Shown piece after piece: positions 55,271-63,280 of a stretch of 64,000 nucleotides of DNA (position 1 is the first letter of the stretch; the number at the start of each line of letters is the position of its first letter). Where the stretch lies: positions 1 to 64,000 of the forward strand of contig QBMK01000013.1 of assembly GCA_003249035.1 (NCBI GenBank). Reading direction: 5' to 3'. The notes beneath the pieces were generated by a model that saw only the letters and a list, made by a program, of their open reading frames with translations, was not told the DNA's origin and ran no database searches. Source of the stretch: Pseudanabaena sp. (GTDB taxonomy: Bacteria > Cyanobacteriota > Cyanobacteriia > Pseudanabaenales > Pseudanabaenaceae). A program made the translations under genes and the position numbers.

Positions 55271-55666
55271 ATGGCAAAGTTAGAGCGCTTAATCATGTTG
55301 GCGGAAGATGAGTTGGTGCAGTACAGCACCAACGCCCGCAAAATCGAAAAATTACGCCAAAAAATTGGTCTATCCCTCAACAAGGCGGAACAAAAACAAG
55401 CAAAAGCTGAGTTAGTAGCAGCAATGCCAACTGACGACATAAGCAAAATAGTAGAAAAAAATCGCCAGTCTGTCTCTTTACCTTTTTGGGGTATTGCAGG
55501 ACTGGGTTTACTTTTAGGGATATCAATGGAGCAGCCTTTAGATTTTATTGCCACCATTGTTGGTACAGGGGCAGCGATCGCCTTGCAGAAGTGGGGTTGG
55601 AAACTCCAAGCCAAGCGTTTAGTCCTACAAACCTTAGAAGACATCGAAGAGCGAGCTAAAGTCTAA
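55271..55666 (+). CDS. hypothetical protein with C-terminal membrane segments
   Basis: A 131-residue protein not recognised by family. The first 65 residues are charged and helical (EDELVQYSTNARKIEKLRQK), followed by two hydrophobic stretches at about 74-88 (LPFWGIAGLGLLLGI) and 96-110 (FIATIVGTGAAIALQ), then a basic-acidic helix to the end. Topology suggests a tail-anchored or hairpin membrane protein with both ends in the cytoplasm. Monocistronic with a hairpin terminator. Confidence 0.6.
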   Translation: MAKLERLIMLAEDELVQYSTNARKIEKLRQKIGLSLNKAEQKQAKAELVAAMPTDDISKIVEKNRQSVSLPFWGIAGLGLLLGISMEQPLDFIATIVGTGAAIALQKWGWKLQAKRLVLQTLEDIEERAKV

Positions 55667-55669
55667 TAC

Positions 55670-55742
55670 AAAGAATTGCGGCACTTCGTGCCGCAATTCT
55701 TTTATATTTAAAGACTGTGCTAACAACGCAGTCTTTAAATAT
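55670..55742. terminator. two consecutive hairpins
   Basis: First: 15 bp perfect stem 55670-55684 with 55688-55702, loop ttc. Second: 14 bp perfect stem 55704-55717 with 55729-55742, loop 11 nt. The second ends 11 nt before the trmL start and could occlude its ribosome site. Confidence 0.75.
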
Positions 55743-55753
55743 ATCCATAGTCA

Positions 55754-56200
55754 ATGCTACAAGTCGCTCTCATCTATCCTGAAATCCCACCTAATACTGG
55801 CAATATCGCTCGTACCTGTGCGGCAACGAACACACATTTACATCTAGTAGAGCCTTTAGGCTTTGAAATTAACGACCGCCAACTCAAACGCGCTGGTATA
55901 GACTATTGGGAATATGTGAACGTAACTGTACATCCCCATATCGAATCTTTGCGCGAAGTCTCAAAAGGGAGCCGATGGATCTGCTTTAGTGCTCGTGGTT
56001 CAAAAAGCTTTCGAGAATTTCAATACCAAGATGGGGACTGGCTGCTATTTGGCAGTGAGTCAAGTGGATTACCCGAAGAGATCATTGCCAACAATCCAAC
56101 TGTTCAGATTCCTATGGAACACCCCAAGGTTCGTAGTCTCAATCTATCGGTGAGTGCGGCTCTTGGCTTATTTGAAGCCAGACGACAATTAGGAATGTAA
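55754..56200 (+). CDS. trmL: tRNA (cytidine(34)-2'-O)-methyltransferase
   Basis: SPOUT-class enzyme that methylates the wobble base of certain Leu tRNAs. The 148-residue minimal form has ALIYPEIPPNTGNIARTCAAT at the start, LLFGSESSGLPEEI as SAM-knot motif 2 and IPMEHPKVRSLNLSVSAALGLFEARRQLG as motif 3. Length matches TrmL/YibK exactly. It lies close to a tRNA-Leu gene, which is suggestive but probably coincidental. Confidence 0.95.
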   Translation: MLQVALIYPEIPPNTGNIARTCAATNTHLHLVEPLGFEINDRQLKRAGIDYWEYVNVTVHPHIESLREVSKGSRWICFSARGSKSFREFQYQDGDWLLFGSESSGLPEEIIANNPTVQIPMEHPKVRSLNLSVSAALGLFEARRQLGM

Positions 56201-56228
56201 AAAGAGTGGCGCTTTGCCCGTCTCTTTT

Positions 56229-57608
56229 TTAAGTAACAAGTGCGTCGTAAGTTGCCTTGAATCCTGCTTGCAGTAAATCTTTGACGGCAGTTTCTTCATC
56301 TTGCACCCAGAACTGATTGCCTAAGCGAACTAACTTCGGCATGTACTCGATTGACGCAATTACAGGAATTTTATTAGAAGTATCAGGCTCATTTCTACCA
56401 TAATTGGATTTGCCATAGCTAGAATTGCCATTACTGTTACTGCCGCTATAACTGGGATTAGGATTTAGAGCTTTTTTGAGTTGTTCCAAAACCTGCCGAT
56501 CTCTTGCTTGCTCACGAGTGAGTTCGACCCGTACCATTCGCACTGACTCAATCGGCTGCATATCATCAATAATTAATTGCGTTTGCTCGTCGCGGCGATC
56601 AATTTTCCCCCATACCATCAGGCGTTTGTCCTTTTCCATTAGATGCTTGACTTTATCAAAGGTTTTTGGGAAAACGACGGCTTCAGTACTACCTGTTAAA
56701 TCTTCGAGTTGCAAAATTGCCATGCGATCGCCTTTTTTGGTGACGACTTCTTTAATTTCCAGAATTAAAGCGATCGCGGTAACGATCTTAGTTTCTGATG
56801 ATTCGGGAATATCACAGAGATTGATCGGAGCCATTAATTTTGCTGAACGGCTGACCACACTTAAGGGATGATCGGAAATATAAAAACCCAAAAGTTCCTT
56901 TTCAAGGCGAAGTTTGTCTTGAGAAGAATAGTCCTGAACGCGGGATGTAGTTGGGGCAGTATCAAAGGTCTTCGTATTACTACTTTCACCAAAGAAATCG
57001 AAAATATTACCTTGCCCTGACGCAAGTTCTTTAGCACGTCGAGAAGCCCATTCCATCGTGATTTCAAGATCATTCATCAACTGGTGGCGATTTGGCTCTA
57101 GCAAATCTAATGCTCCAGTTTGAATTAATGCTTCTAATGCTTTTTTGTTTAACGATCGCGAATCGAGACGACTACACAAATCCGCCAATGATGTAAACGC
57201 CCCCTCTTGACGCGCCTGTAATATTGAAGCGATCGGTCCTGCCCCCAAATTTTTAATTGCAGCTAAACCAAATAAAATCTGATGTCCACGAGGAGTAAAG
57301 TCTTCACCAGAACTATTTACATCAGGCGGAACAACAGGAATACCCATACTGCGGCAATTAGCAATATATCGCTGCACCTTATCTTGGTCACCGCTGACTG
57401 AAGATAAAATTGCCGCCATATATTCAACGGGATAATTCGCTTTCAGATAGGCAGTTTGATAAGTTACATATCCGTAGGCAACGCTATGAGATTTATTAAA
57501 GCAATTTGAAGCTATATAGCCGTTATCTAGTAAAAAATTATGATCGTGCTCTAAGCCGATATCGAAAACACATTGTATGCCCAGCGATTGACGACTGATG
57601 ATTTTCAT
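56229..57608 (-). CDS. dnaE-C: DNA polymerase III alpha subunit C-terminal half with intein-C
   Basis: Second part of the split replicative polymerase subunit. Residues 1-35 are the DnaE intein C-fragment, then Cys36-Phe-Asn starts the C-extein (424 residues). The extein has the polymerase tail, helix-hairpin-helix region ([20 protein letters not shown]), an OB-fold domain (about 280-370; [15 protein letters not shown] ... [16 protein letters not shown]) and a Ser/Asn/Gly-rich linker (about 395-425). The N-terminal polymerase half with its own intein-N must be elsewhere; the two proteins are joined by trans-splicing after translation, as known for this cyanobacterial system. The ATG at 57608 is the intein's own start. 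Confidence 0.97.
   Translation of the reverse strand: MKIISRQSLGIQCVFDIGLEHDHNFLLDNGYIASNCFNKSHSVAYGYVTYQTAYLKANYPVEYMAAILSSVSGDQDKVQRYIANCRSMGIPVVPPDVNSSGEDFTPRGHQILFGLAAIKNLGAGPIASILQARQEGAFTSLADLCSRLDSRSLNKKALEALIQTGALDLLEPNRHQLMNDLEITMEWASRRAKELASGQGNIFDFFGESSNTKTFDTAPTTSRVQDYSSQDKLRLEKELLGFYISDHPLSVVSRSAKLMAPINLCDIPESSETKIVTAIALILEIKEVVTKKGDRMAILQLEDLTGSTEAVVFPKTFDKVKHLMEKDKRLMVWGKIDRRDEQTQLIIDDMQPIESVRMVRVELTREQARDRQVLEQLKKALNPNPSYSGSNSNGNSSYGKSNYGRNEPDTSNKIPVIASIEYMPKLVRLGNQFWVQDEETAVKDLLQAGFKATYDALVT
57504..57608 (-). other. split DnaE intein C-terminal fragment
   Basis: Encodes 35 residues beginning [10 protein letters not shown] and ending in IASN before Cys36. Block F is visible as [11 protein letters not shown] and block G as YIASN-C with terminal Asn35; the penultimate position is Ser, not His, as in other DnaE split inteins. 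Position 13 is Cys (IQCVF), an extra cysteine compared with the Npu fragment. Confidence 0.95.
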
Positions 57609-57632
57609 TTTTATTGCCTATTAAAAATCAAT

Positions 57633-57691
57633 TTAAAAACAAACAAAATAGAGGCGGAGCAAAGCACCACCTCTATTTTGTTTGTTTTTAA
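57633..57691 (-). terminator. hairpin after the STAS gene
   Basis: 22 bp perfect stem (57633-57654 with 57670-57691; ttaaaaacaaacaaaatagagg) and 15 nt loop, starting 7 nt past the STAS stop on the minus strand. Confidence 0.8.
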
Positions 57692-57697
57692 GAAAAT

Positions 57698-58048
57698 TTA
57701 TGGTTCAAAGCCCTCAAGTTCAGGTACTTCAGCAACTAAATGCACCCCTTGAATATAGAGAGAGCGACCATACTTACCAACGTTTTCTAAACGCAGTTTG
57801 CCGCCTTGCTTCTTGGCTTGAACTGCCATATCGATCGCAGCACCTACGCCTCTACTGACAATCTTGGTCACTCCTTCAAAATCCAAAACGATCGCTGATA
57901 ATTTGCGGTCAATAAATGGTTGCACGGCTTGCCTAAAATATGGAACCGTGGTTACACTCAAAGCACCATTCAGTTTGAGAATAACTTGATCGCCATCAAT
58001 CTGTTCGACGATCTTGAGTTCATCTTGTAAAAATGAGGAATGAGTCAT
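57698..58048 (-). CDS. STAS-domain anti-sigma factor antagonist
   Basis: A 116-residue single STAS domain like SpoIIAA/RsbV, which binds an anti-sigma kinase and is switched by phosphorylation. The phosphorylation loop reads LDFEGVTKIVSRGVGAAIDM with Ser in VSRG where classical members have DSSG, so the site Ser is kept but its neighbours differ. The start overlaps the stop of the anti-sigma gene by 4 nt (ATGA), so the pair is translationally coupled and almost certainly interacts. Downstream target unknown. Confidence 0.88.
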   Translation of the reverse strand: MTHSSFLQDELKIVEQIDGDQVILKLNGALSVTTVPYFRQAVQPFIDRKLSAIVLDFEGVTKIVSRGVGAAIDMAVQAKKQGGKLRLENVGKYGRSLYIQGVHLVAEVPELEGFEP

Positions 58049-58488
58049 GATTGGAGAATGGGTTTGGGGATAGACAGGAACTTACTCATACGAACGGTTG
58101 TACCTTGATTGGTAGATTCGATCTCGACCTTATCAACCAGCGCTTTGATCATATGTATACCAAATCCACCATTTTTGACACCAATCTGAGATATCAAATC
58201 AAAATCAGGTGGAGGTACACTATCAATATCAAAACCTGATCCACGATCATGGACTTCTACAATTAGGCTGGTATCTGCCGCAAAAACTACAATTTCAACG
58301 TCAAGATCAGATGTGCTGTAAAGAATCGCATTAACTAAAGCTTCAGTAAGAGCTTGTACGATATCTTGCACAGCATCAGGATCATACCCCATTTTTGTAG
58401 CGAGTACTTCGACTGCTGCGATGGGAATGTCCTCGATTCCCTCAACGGGTGGAATTGAGATTCGCAGCTTTAAAGGCTTCTCACTCAT
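58045..58488 (-). CDS. RsbW/SpoIIAB-like anti-sigma regulatory kinase
   Basis: A 147-residue GHKL ATPase of the anti-sigma type. The N-box is ALTEALVNAILYS, G1 is EVHDRGSGFDID and G2 is NGGFGIHMIKALVDKVEI, all intact for ATP binding. There is no histidine-kinase dimerisation domain, so it is a Ser kinase or simple binding switch acting on the STAS partner encoded immediately downstream. No RsbU-like phosphatase or sigma gene is adjacent. Predicted cytoplasmic. Confidence 0.9.
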   Translation of the reverse strand: MSEKPLKLRISIPPVEGIEDIPIAAVEVLATKMGYDPDAVQDIVQALTEALVNAILYSTSDLDVEIVVFAADTSLIVEVHDRGSGFDIDSVPPPDFDLISQIGVKNGGFGIHMIKALVDKVEIESTNQGTTVRMSKFLSIPKPILQS

Positions 58489-58682
58489 GGGGAGTCATTC
58501 TGTAGCTTTGGTTAGCTTTGCCAAAAGTAATATACCACACGTTTTTAACCTATGTTTGTAAAACTAATTAATTTTTGATAAAGCTGCCACAATTTCTAAA
58601 TCGTTGCTGTCAATTTCATACCCTAGATCTAGATGCTATTTCAGCTTGATTTGCGGCTAACAATTAGAAAGTACGATTCAAA

Positions 58683-59486
58683 TTAATCATGATTACCCCA
58701 GCTTCTGATCGCTTCTGCGATCGCTGCAATTGATGCTGAAGCAATAATTAGTAATACGCTTAGAGCATTTAATTCTGGGGTTACACCGCCACTCCGCAGT
58801 GATGAAAAAATCGCGATCGGTAGAGTAGTTGAGCCAACACCTGCGGTGAAGTATGCAATTACAAAATCATCCATGCTGAGAATAAACGCCAGAAGACAGC
58901 CTGATAGAATCCCTGGTAAAAGTTGTGGCAACAATACCCGTAAAAAAGCTTGCACGGGTGTAGCACCTAGATCGAGTGCAGCTTCTTCGAGCTGAGGATC
59001 GATCGTGGCAAGACGACTGGATACAACTACAGAGACATATGCTAAACAGAAAACAATATGGGCAATTACGATAGTGGCAAGGCTAAGAGGTAGTTGAATT
59101 GCCGCAAAAAATACGAGAGTTGCCACAGCGATCGCAATGTCAGGAATGATCAAAGGTAAATAGGTAACGCCACGATATAGGCTTTTCCCTGGGAAATAAT
59201 ATCTGGCTAAGCCAACTGCGGTGAACGTGCCTAATATGGCAGAGACTGATACGGCTGTGAGGGCAACGCTTAGGCTGTTTTGTAAAGCTGCGAGCAAAAT
59301 TGGATTTTGGAGAAACTTGGCATACCAATCCCAAGTAAACCCAGTCCATTGAGATGGAGATGGGGATTTATTAAAGCTAAAAAGGGTCAGAACGGCAATT
59401 GGCAAGTACATGTAAACAAATGCAATCACCGTATACCAAGTTTGCCAACGCTTAACCGTCGGCACATTGATTCGATTACTCATCAC
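58683..59486 (-). CDS. potC: polyamine-type ABC transporter permease (PotC-like)
   Basis: A 267-residue permease with six predicted helices. The EAA loop reads EEAALDLGATPVQAFLRVLLPQLLPGI, typical of spermidine/putrescine permease C. The N-terminus is cytoplasmic. It overlaps the end of potB by 11 nt, so both come from one transcript and one complex. The ATPase (potA) and binding protein (potD) are not in this cluster. Substrate spermidine or putrescine is inferred from family only; other oligo-cation or Fe(III) transporters share the fold. Confidence 0.88.
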   Translation of the reverse strand: MMSNRINVPTVKRWQTWYTVIAFVYMYLPIAVLTLFSFNKSPSPSQWTGFTWDWYAKFLQNPILLAALQNSLSVALTAVSVSAILGTFTAVGLARYYFPGKSLYRGVTYLPLIIPDIAIAVATLVFFAAIQLPLSLATIVIAHIVFCLAYVSVVVSSRLATIDPQLEEAALDLGATPVQAFLRVLLPQLLPGILSGCLLAFILSMDDFVIAYFTAGVGSTTLPIAIFSSLRSGGVTPELNALSVLLIIASASIAAIAEAIRSWGNHD

Positions 59487-60381
59487 TTACCACCCTGCGA
59501 TCGCCATATTTAATTAGCAAGGCAATCACAATTGTTACTGCCAAAATTAGCACCATACTCAATGCTGAGCCAAAACCTCGGTTGCTACTAGCACCCAAAA
59601 ATTGCAACTCAATAATTGAGGCGATCGTGCGGCTACCAGGACCACCTAATAATTGTGGGTTGATGTAATCGCTAAAACTAGTGATCGACACCAAAGCTGC
59701 TCCTGCGATGATTCCTGAGGATACCTGCGGAACCGTAATCTGCCAAAAGGTTTGTTTAGCATTAGCGCCCAAGTCAGCCGCTGCCTCCAGTAAACGGAGA
59801 TCGAGACGTTCAAGCGAAGTGTAAAGAACTAAAACCATATAAGGCAGATAAGTGTAAATCATGCCAATGATTACGCCCTCCGCCTTATTTAATACATTGA
59901 TTCCTGATAGTCCAATGAAATTAAGAAAAGTGTTTAGAACTCCTGTCGGACGCAAAATAGTAATCCAAGCATAGGATCTTAATAACGATGAAGTCCATAG
60001 AGGCAGTACAAATAAAAGTAGCAAAATATTACGCCAACGCTTGGGAGCAATCACAGCTAGCCAGTAAGCTACAGGAAATCCTAAGAGCAAACAAAATCCT
60101 GTAGTGATAAGCGCATAAAGCAAAGATCGCCACACGACAACAAGATAGATAAAGTTCCCACCAACGTATTCAAATACTCTTTGGTAATTTTCTAGCCCAA
60201 ACGCAGTTTTACCTTGGGGAACAAAGCTCTGAATTAAAATAAAAACTGTTGGGATAATCAAAAATGAGATCAGCCAAAAGCCGCTTGGGAAAAGCAAAGC
60301 CAAAGGCTCTAGCCACTTGGGGCGCTGAACTAATTTTGGGTTTGGGTTTGGGGGAATATCTGAAGTGCTATTCACAGGCAT
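59476..60381 (-). CDS. potB: polyamine-type ABC transporter permease (PotB-like)
   Basis: A 301-residue permease. After a Pro-rich 20-residue N-terminus there are six helices; the EAA loop reads LLEAAADLGANAKQTFWQITVPQVSSGI, as in PotB. RSYAWITILRPTGVLNTFL and YTYLPYMVLVLYTSLERLD are typical. The start is 2 nt after the stop of the SPOR-like secreted protein gene, and its stop overlaps potC. The three genes look like one operon. Confidence 0.9.
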   Translation of the reverse strand: MPVNSTSDIPPNPNPKLVQRPKWLEPLALLFPSGFWLISFLIIPTVFILIQSFVPQGKTAFGLENYQRVFEYVGGNFIYLVVVWRSLLYALITTGFCLLLGFPVAYWLAVIAPKRWRNILLLLFVLPLWTSSLLRSYAWITILRPTGVLNTFLNFIGLSGINVLNKAEGVIIGMIYTYLPYMVLVLYTSLERLDLRLLEAAADLGANAKQTFWQITVPQVSSGIIAGAALVSITSFSDYINPQLLGGPGSRTIASIIELQFLGASSNRGFGSALSMVLILAVTIVIALLIKYGDRRVVSDE

Positions 60382-60383
60382 AT

Positions 60384-61493
60384 TTAGAAGTAAAGAACTC
60401 GTGAATCAATACCTTGCGATCGCAGATAGCGGGACACAGCTTCTGCTGCATCTCGATTTTCATAGGCACCCACGAAAATATAAGTACCACGCCAAGAACT
60501 TGCAAAAAAGGCATTAGGAGAGTACTGGCGAACTCTCGAAAGCAAAATCTGGTTGTTTACACTTGCAGGTACAGCTGCAACAAAGCGGAAATTAGGATTT
60601 TGGTTGATTTGAGCTAACTGCGAACCGTTATTAAAAGAAGCAGTATTGTTTGGCTGAGGTTGAGCTGAGAAGTTCGTGGGAGATCCGAACGAGTTGTCGA
60701 ATGTGGTTGGGAATGATGTTGCTGAGTTATCAGGAATAAAACTTGTCTGTGGCTGCACATAACTTGATGGTTGCGTGTAGCTTGATGGTTGCATGTAGCT
60801 TGCCGGTTGTATACAAGAGTTTGTTGGTTGTATACAAGAGTTTGCAGGTTGTGAATAAACATTTGGTTGCACGAAACCAGTCTGGACAATTTGAGTTTGA
60901 GGCACAACTGTTTGGGTCACAACTTGCCGAGTCTCAGGAACTAGTACCTGTTGCATACGTGGTACGAGAACCATTTGAGTTTGTACTTGAGGTACAACAG
61001 TATTGGTTGTAATCTGCTGATATTGGGGATTACTGTAGGCGGTTGTTTGTTGGGGTGCAGAGCTAAAAGCCTGTGGCTGAGAATATGCCTGAAAGTTCGC
61101 TGGTTGAGTATTTGCGCTTGGTTGAATGACAACCTGTTGCGGGTTAGATAACCCGACTACTGAAGAGGTGTTGGTTTCTGTAAAAGGAACTTGGACATTT
61201 GTTTCCTTACCGCCTGAAGCTCGAAAATATTTTTGGGCTGGCAGTCCAGACTGCTGCAGTGAGCTCGCCAAACTATCAGCGCTAGCCTCAGAATTAAATA
61301 TACCTGCCTGAACTACAGGCAGATTGTTGATCTTTGTTGCAAAAGCTGATGGTGAAACAGACCGAACTCTTTGTAACGTTGCGGGATCATTACCGGAAAC
61401 AAAAACAACAAAGCTTGCCGAAGCTGATTGGGCGATCACCAAAGATGAGATCGCCACAGAGCCGAGAATACTAAATCTTTTGACCAAATTCAC
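60384..61493 (-). CDS. secreted SPOR-like protein with Q/P/S-rich centre
   Basis: A 369-residue exported protein. Signal peptide: MNLVKRFSILGSVAIS with cleavage near SASAS at 23-27. Two related modules enclose a low-complexity middle: N-terminal (about 28-92; LQRVRSVSPSAFATK ... GIFNSEASADSLASSLQQSG) and C-terminal (about 303-369; LSRVRQYSPNAFFAS ... GAYENRDAAEAVSRYLRSQG). Both resemble SPOR domains that bind denuded peptidoglycan. The centre (about 105-300) is rich in Gln, Pro, Val, Asn and Ser with short repeats such as NSCIQP (twice) and SSY(T/V)QP. It is directly upstream of potB and potC, 2 nt apart. Function not known. Confidence 0.75.
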   Translation of the reverse strand: MNLVKRFSILGSVAISSLVIAQSASASFVVFVSGNDPATLQRVRSVSPSAFATKINNLPVVQAGIFNSEASADSLASSLQQSGLPAQKYFRASGGKETNVQVPFTETNTSSVVGLSNPQQVVIQPSANTQPANFQAYSQPQAFSSAPQQTTAYSNPQYQQITTNTVVPQVQTQMVLVPRMQQVLVPETRQVVTQTVVPQTQIVQTGFVQPNVYSQPANSCIQPTNSCIQPASYMQPSSYTQPSSYVQPQTSFIPDNSATSFPTTFDNSFGSPTNFSAQPQPNNTASFNNGSQLAQINQNPNFRFVAAVPASVNNQILLSRVRQYSPNAFFASSWRGTYIFVGAYENRDAAEAVSRYLRSQGIDSRVLYF

Positions 61494-61689
61494 AGCAGTA
61501 CATCCTCACACTTGAATGTAATAACGGTTAAGTTTAACTCAACTAGATAAAGTGATGATTTTTCTAGTCAAAATTATTTGGTTTATTTAAGCACCTAATT
61601 CATCAAAATATGACACTTTGGAATAGATTAGGATGGCTAATGCTAACCGATTTCACCAACGCCTATTTACAGAGCCTATAAACAACCAT
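61494..61689. other. promoter region between divergent genes
   Basis: 196 nt between the SPOR-like gene start and the small membrane peptide. Holds divergent promoters; nothing else recognised. Confidence 0.4.
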
Positions 61690-61794
61690 ATGGAAAAAAT
61701 TAAAACTGGTTTAAATATTGCGATTTTTATCGTTTTAGCAGGTTTTATCGGTTTAGAAGTCTGGACGTTAATATCTCATTTTATAAAGACATAA
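61690..61794 (+). CDS. candidate 34-residue single-helix membrane protein
   Basis: ATG at 61690 opens a 34-codon frame: MEKIKTGLNIAIFIVLAGFI then GLEVWTLISHFIKT. One hydrophobic helix of about 20 residues (9-28) lies between a basic start and a basic tail, a layout shared by small photosystem, cytochrome b6f and NDH-1 subunits, though it does not match any I can recall (PsbI, PsbM, PsbT, PetG, PetL, PetN, PsaI, PsaM). Its stop lies inside a perfect 24 bp hairpin that would end the transcript. No good Shine-Dalgarno is seen. It is supported by amino-acid pattern and the terminator only. Confidence 0.5.
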   Translation: MEKIKTGLNIAIFIVLAGFIGLEVWTLISHFIKT

Positions 61795-61835
61795 AGTAAA
61801 TGCGGCACTATGTGCCGCATTTACTTTATGTCTTT
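61785..61835. terminator. perfect 24-bp hairpin, tat loop
   Basis: Arms 61785-61808 and 61812-61835 pair at all 24 positions around loop tat. Left arm contains the last codons and stop of the 34-residue frame; right arm contains the last codons and stop of cpcS on the other strand, so both frames end in Lys-Thr-stop. Confidence 0.85.
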
Positions 61836-62347
61836 GGGACGGCACTGCGAATTTCGGAATAAAATTTGGATGATTGGACATGACGACTGCTATTTATATC
61901 TACTTGTAACAAAGTTGCTACGCGAAATCTTAAGTTGGGATTCCCATACCAAATCCTCTCCTCAACTACATTTTGTGCAGTTCTGGTCTGAATTGTCAGA
62001 GCTTCGTCTGTACCAAGTTCATAAACAGCTTTACCTTGTCTGGTCAAAATCAAGCCTTTTTGCGGGGAATCCAGATCATTAGGCACAGGCACGATTAAAG
62101 TAATGCCCTTGGGCTTATTGCTGCTTAGAGATTCTTCTTCCCACGACATCTTCATCGGATGTATCGCGGTATTAGGATGAATGTCATGTTTTTGGCAGAT
62201 CCCAACTAAGTCCGGATCATTAAGACTTAAGGCGGTAATCTCAATCACAGAACGAGCATCACTACCATTTCCCTTACTAAATTGATGATCGCTGCGTTGC
62301 GATCGCCAACGACCGACAAAAAGCTCAAGAAACTGATAAATATCCAT
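61826..62347 (-). CDS. cpcS: CpcS/CpeS-family phycobiliprotein lyase
   Basis: Attaches bilins to the conserved Cys of phycobiliprotein beta (and allophycocyanin) subunits. Start is the ATG at 62345-62347 (MDIYQFLELFVGRWRSQRSD), giving 173 residues, the family length; the open frame extends 54 codons further but through unrelated sequence and the preceding hairpin. Lipocalin-like barrel landmarks: FVGRWRSQRSDHQF, VERIWYGNPNLRFRVATLL (VVEERIW) and the terminal KFYSEIRS. It lies downstream of cpcG on the same strand. Exact target subunit (phycocyanin, phycoerythrin or allophycocyanin) cannot be told. Confidence 0.92.
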   Translation of the reverse strand: MDIYQFLELFVGRWRSQRSDHQFSKGNGSDARSVIEITALSLNDPDLVGICQKHDIHPNTAIHPMKMSWEEESLSSNKPKGITLIVPVPNDLDSPQKGLILTRQGKAVYELGTDEALTIQTRTAQNVVEERIWYGNPNLRFRVATLLQVDINSSRHVQSSKFYSEIRSAVPKT

Positions 62348-62441
62348 TAAAAGCAAGATAAAGAAAGGTGAAATATTAATTAATCTTAATAAGAATCTTA
62401 CAATATAGCGCCTTGCGATCAACCACGAAGCATTGGTTGTA

Positions 62442-62483
62442 CAAAAAATCAAGGGAGGCGCTTCGCACCCCCCCTTGATTTTT
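62442..62483 (-). terminator. cpcG terminator hairpin
   Basis: aaaaatcaagggaggcg pairs imperfectly with caccccccccttgattttt-type right arm around cttcg. It lies 48 nt past the cpcG stop on the minus strand, so cpcS is probably transcribed mainly from its own promoter. Confidence 0.65.
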
Positions 62484-62530
62484 GTTTTAGTGAGTAATTT
62501 GCATAGCACTTTGCTCGCTAAAGTTTAGAT

Positions 62531-63280
62531 TTAGCGACGAGGAACAAGACTTAGATAATCTAAATTCTGTGCAGATACAGGTCTGGAATTAGCAGGCGAT
62601 GCGCTGATATTACGAGCCATATTCAAGAACAAGGCTGGATCGCCAATCTTGGGCGCTCTATCGGTAGAAACATAGCTGCGGACTGTGTTTTGCCAGATGA
62701 GTTGAGGGAAGCCCAACTTTGCGCGATGGTAAGCATCGTAGCGAGGGGATTTGAGGTTGAAAGGCATTTCCCCAATTCTTTGGCTAGGTAGTACCCGACG
62801 ACGTTGGTAAGGGAGGATGTCCTCGCCGAAGGCTTCAAGATATTCATCGCTGTTAAGCAGCGCATCAATGAAGCCTTCAATACCTTTAGTTGCAACTACG
62901 ATCGACCAAGCAATTTTTTCTTTTTCGCTGTAAACATCACGACCAAGGACGCGCTGTACAGTTTGCTCTACGAAGCGATAGTTGCTGTTTTTGTCATAAA
63001 AACTGCTTCTATAGGTGTTAGAGAGTACTAGTCCACGCACAAATTGTCTGACCGAGATATTGCCAGAACGCAATTGCGATTCTAGAGTAACTTCACGATC
63101 CGAGCTAAAAGCATGGAAGAAAATTTGACGATAGGCAGCTTCAATCAGTTCGCCTAGATCACCACTAGAGAGCAAGTTTGCAGTGTTATAAATGCGAGGT
63201 GTGTTGTCACTACCAACTGTAAAGCCAGCAACGCGAGAATTTTGCGATGCTGGAGCGTAATTCAACAAAGGAATCGCCAC
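62531..63280 (-). CDS. cpcG: phycobilisome rod-core linker CpcG
   Basis: Joins phycocyanin rods to the allophycocyanin core. The 249-residue protein has the pfam00427 linker domain at about 20-150 with [51 protein letters not shown] and [15 protein letters not shown]. The C-terminal part (about 160-249) with LPYQRRRVL and [13 protein letters not shown] is characteristic of CpcG1-type linkers; no hydrophobic C-terminal helix is seen, so it is not the CpcG2/CpcL membrane type. Position 1 starts directly with the usual [10 protein letters not shown]. No cpcBA genes are adjacent. Confidence 0.97.
   Translation of the reverse strand: MAIPLLNYAPASQNSRVAGFTVGSDNTPRIYNTANLLSSGDLGELIEAAYRQIFFHAFSSDREVTLESQLRSGNISVRQFVRGLVLSNTYRSSFYDKNSNYRFVEQTVQRVLGRDVYSEKEKIAWSIVVATKGIEGFIDALLNSDEYLEAFGEDILPYQRRRVLPSQRIGEMPFNLKSPRYDAYHRAKLGFPQLIWQNTVRSYVSTDRAPKIGDPALFLNMARNISASPANSRPVSAQNLDYLSLVPRR

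Noticed and set aside
60743-61012. Antisense frame inside the SPOR-like gene with Val/Leu repeats
   Set aside because: It is a shadow of the repetitive Gln/Pro/Ser-rich coding sequence on the minus strand.
61826-62509. 54-codon N-terminal extension of CpcS
   Set aside because: The extension reads through the cpcG terminator hairpin and unrelated hydrophobic sequence; the ATG at 62347 gives the exact family start.
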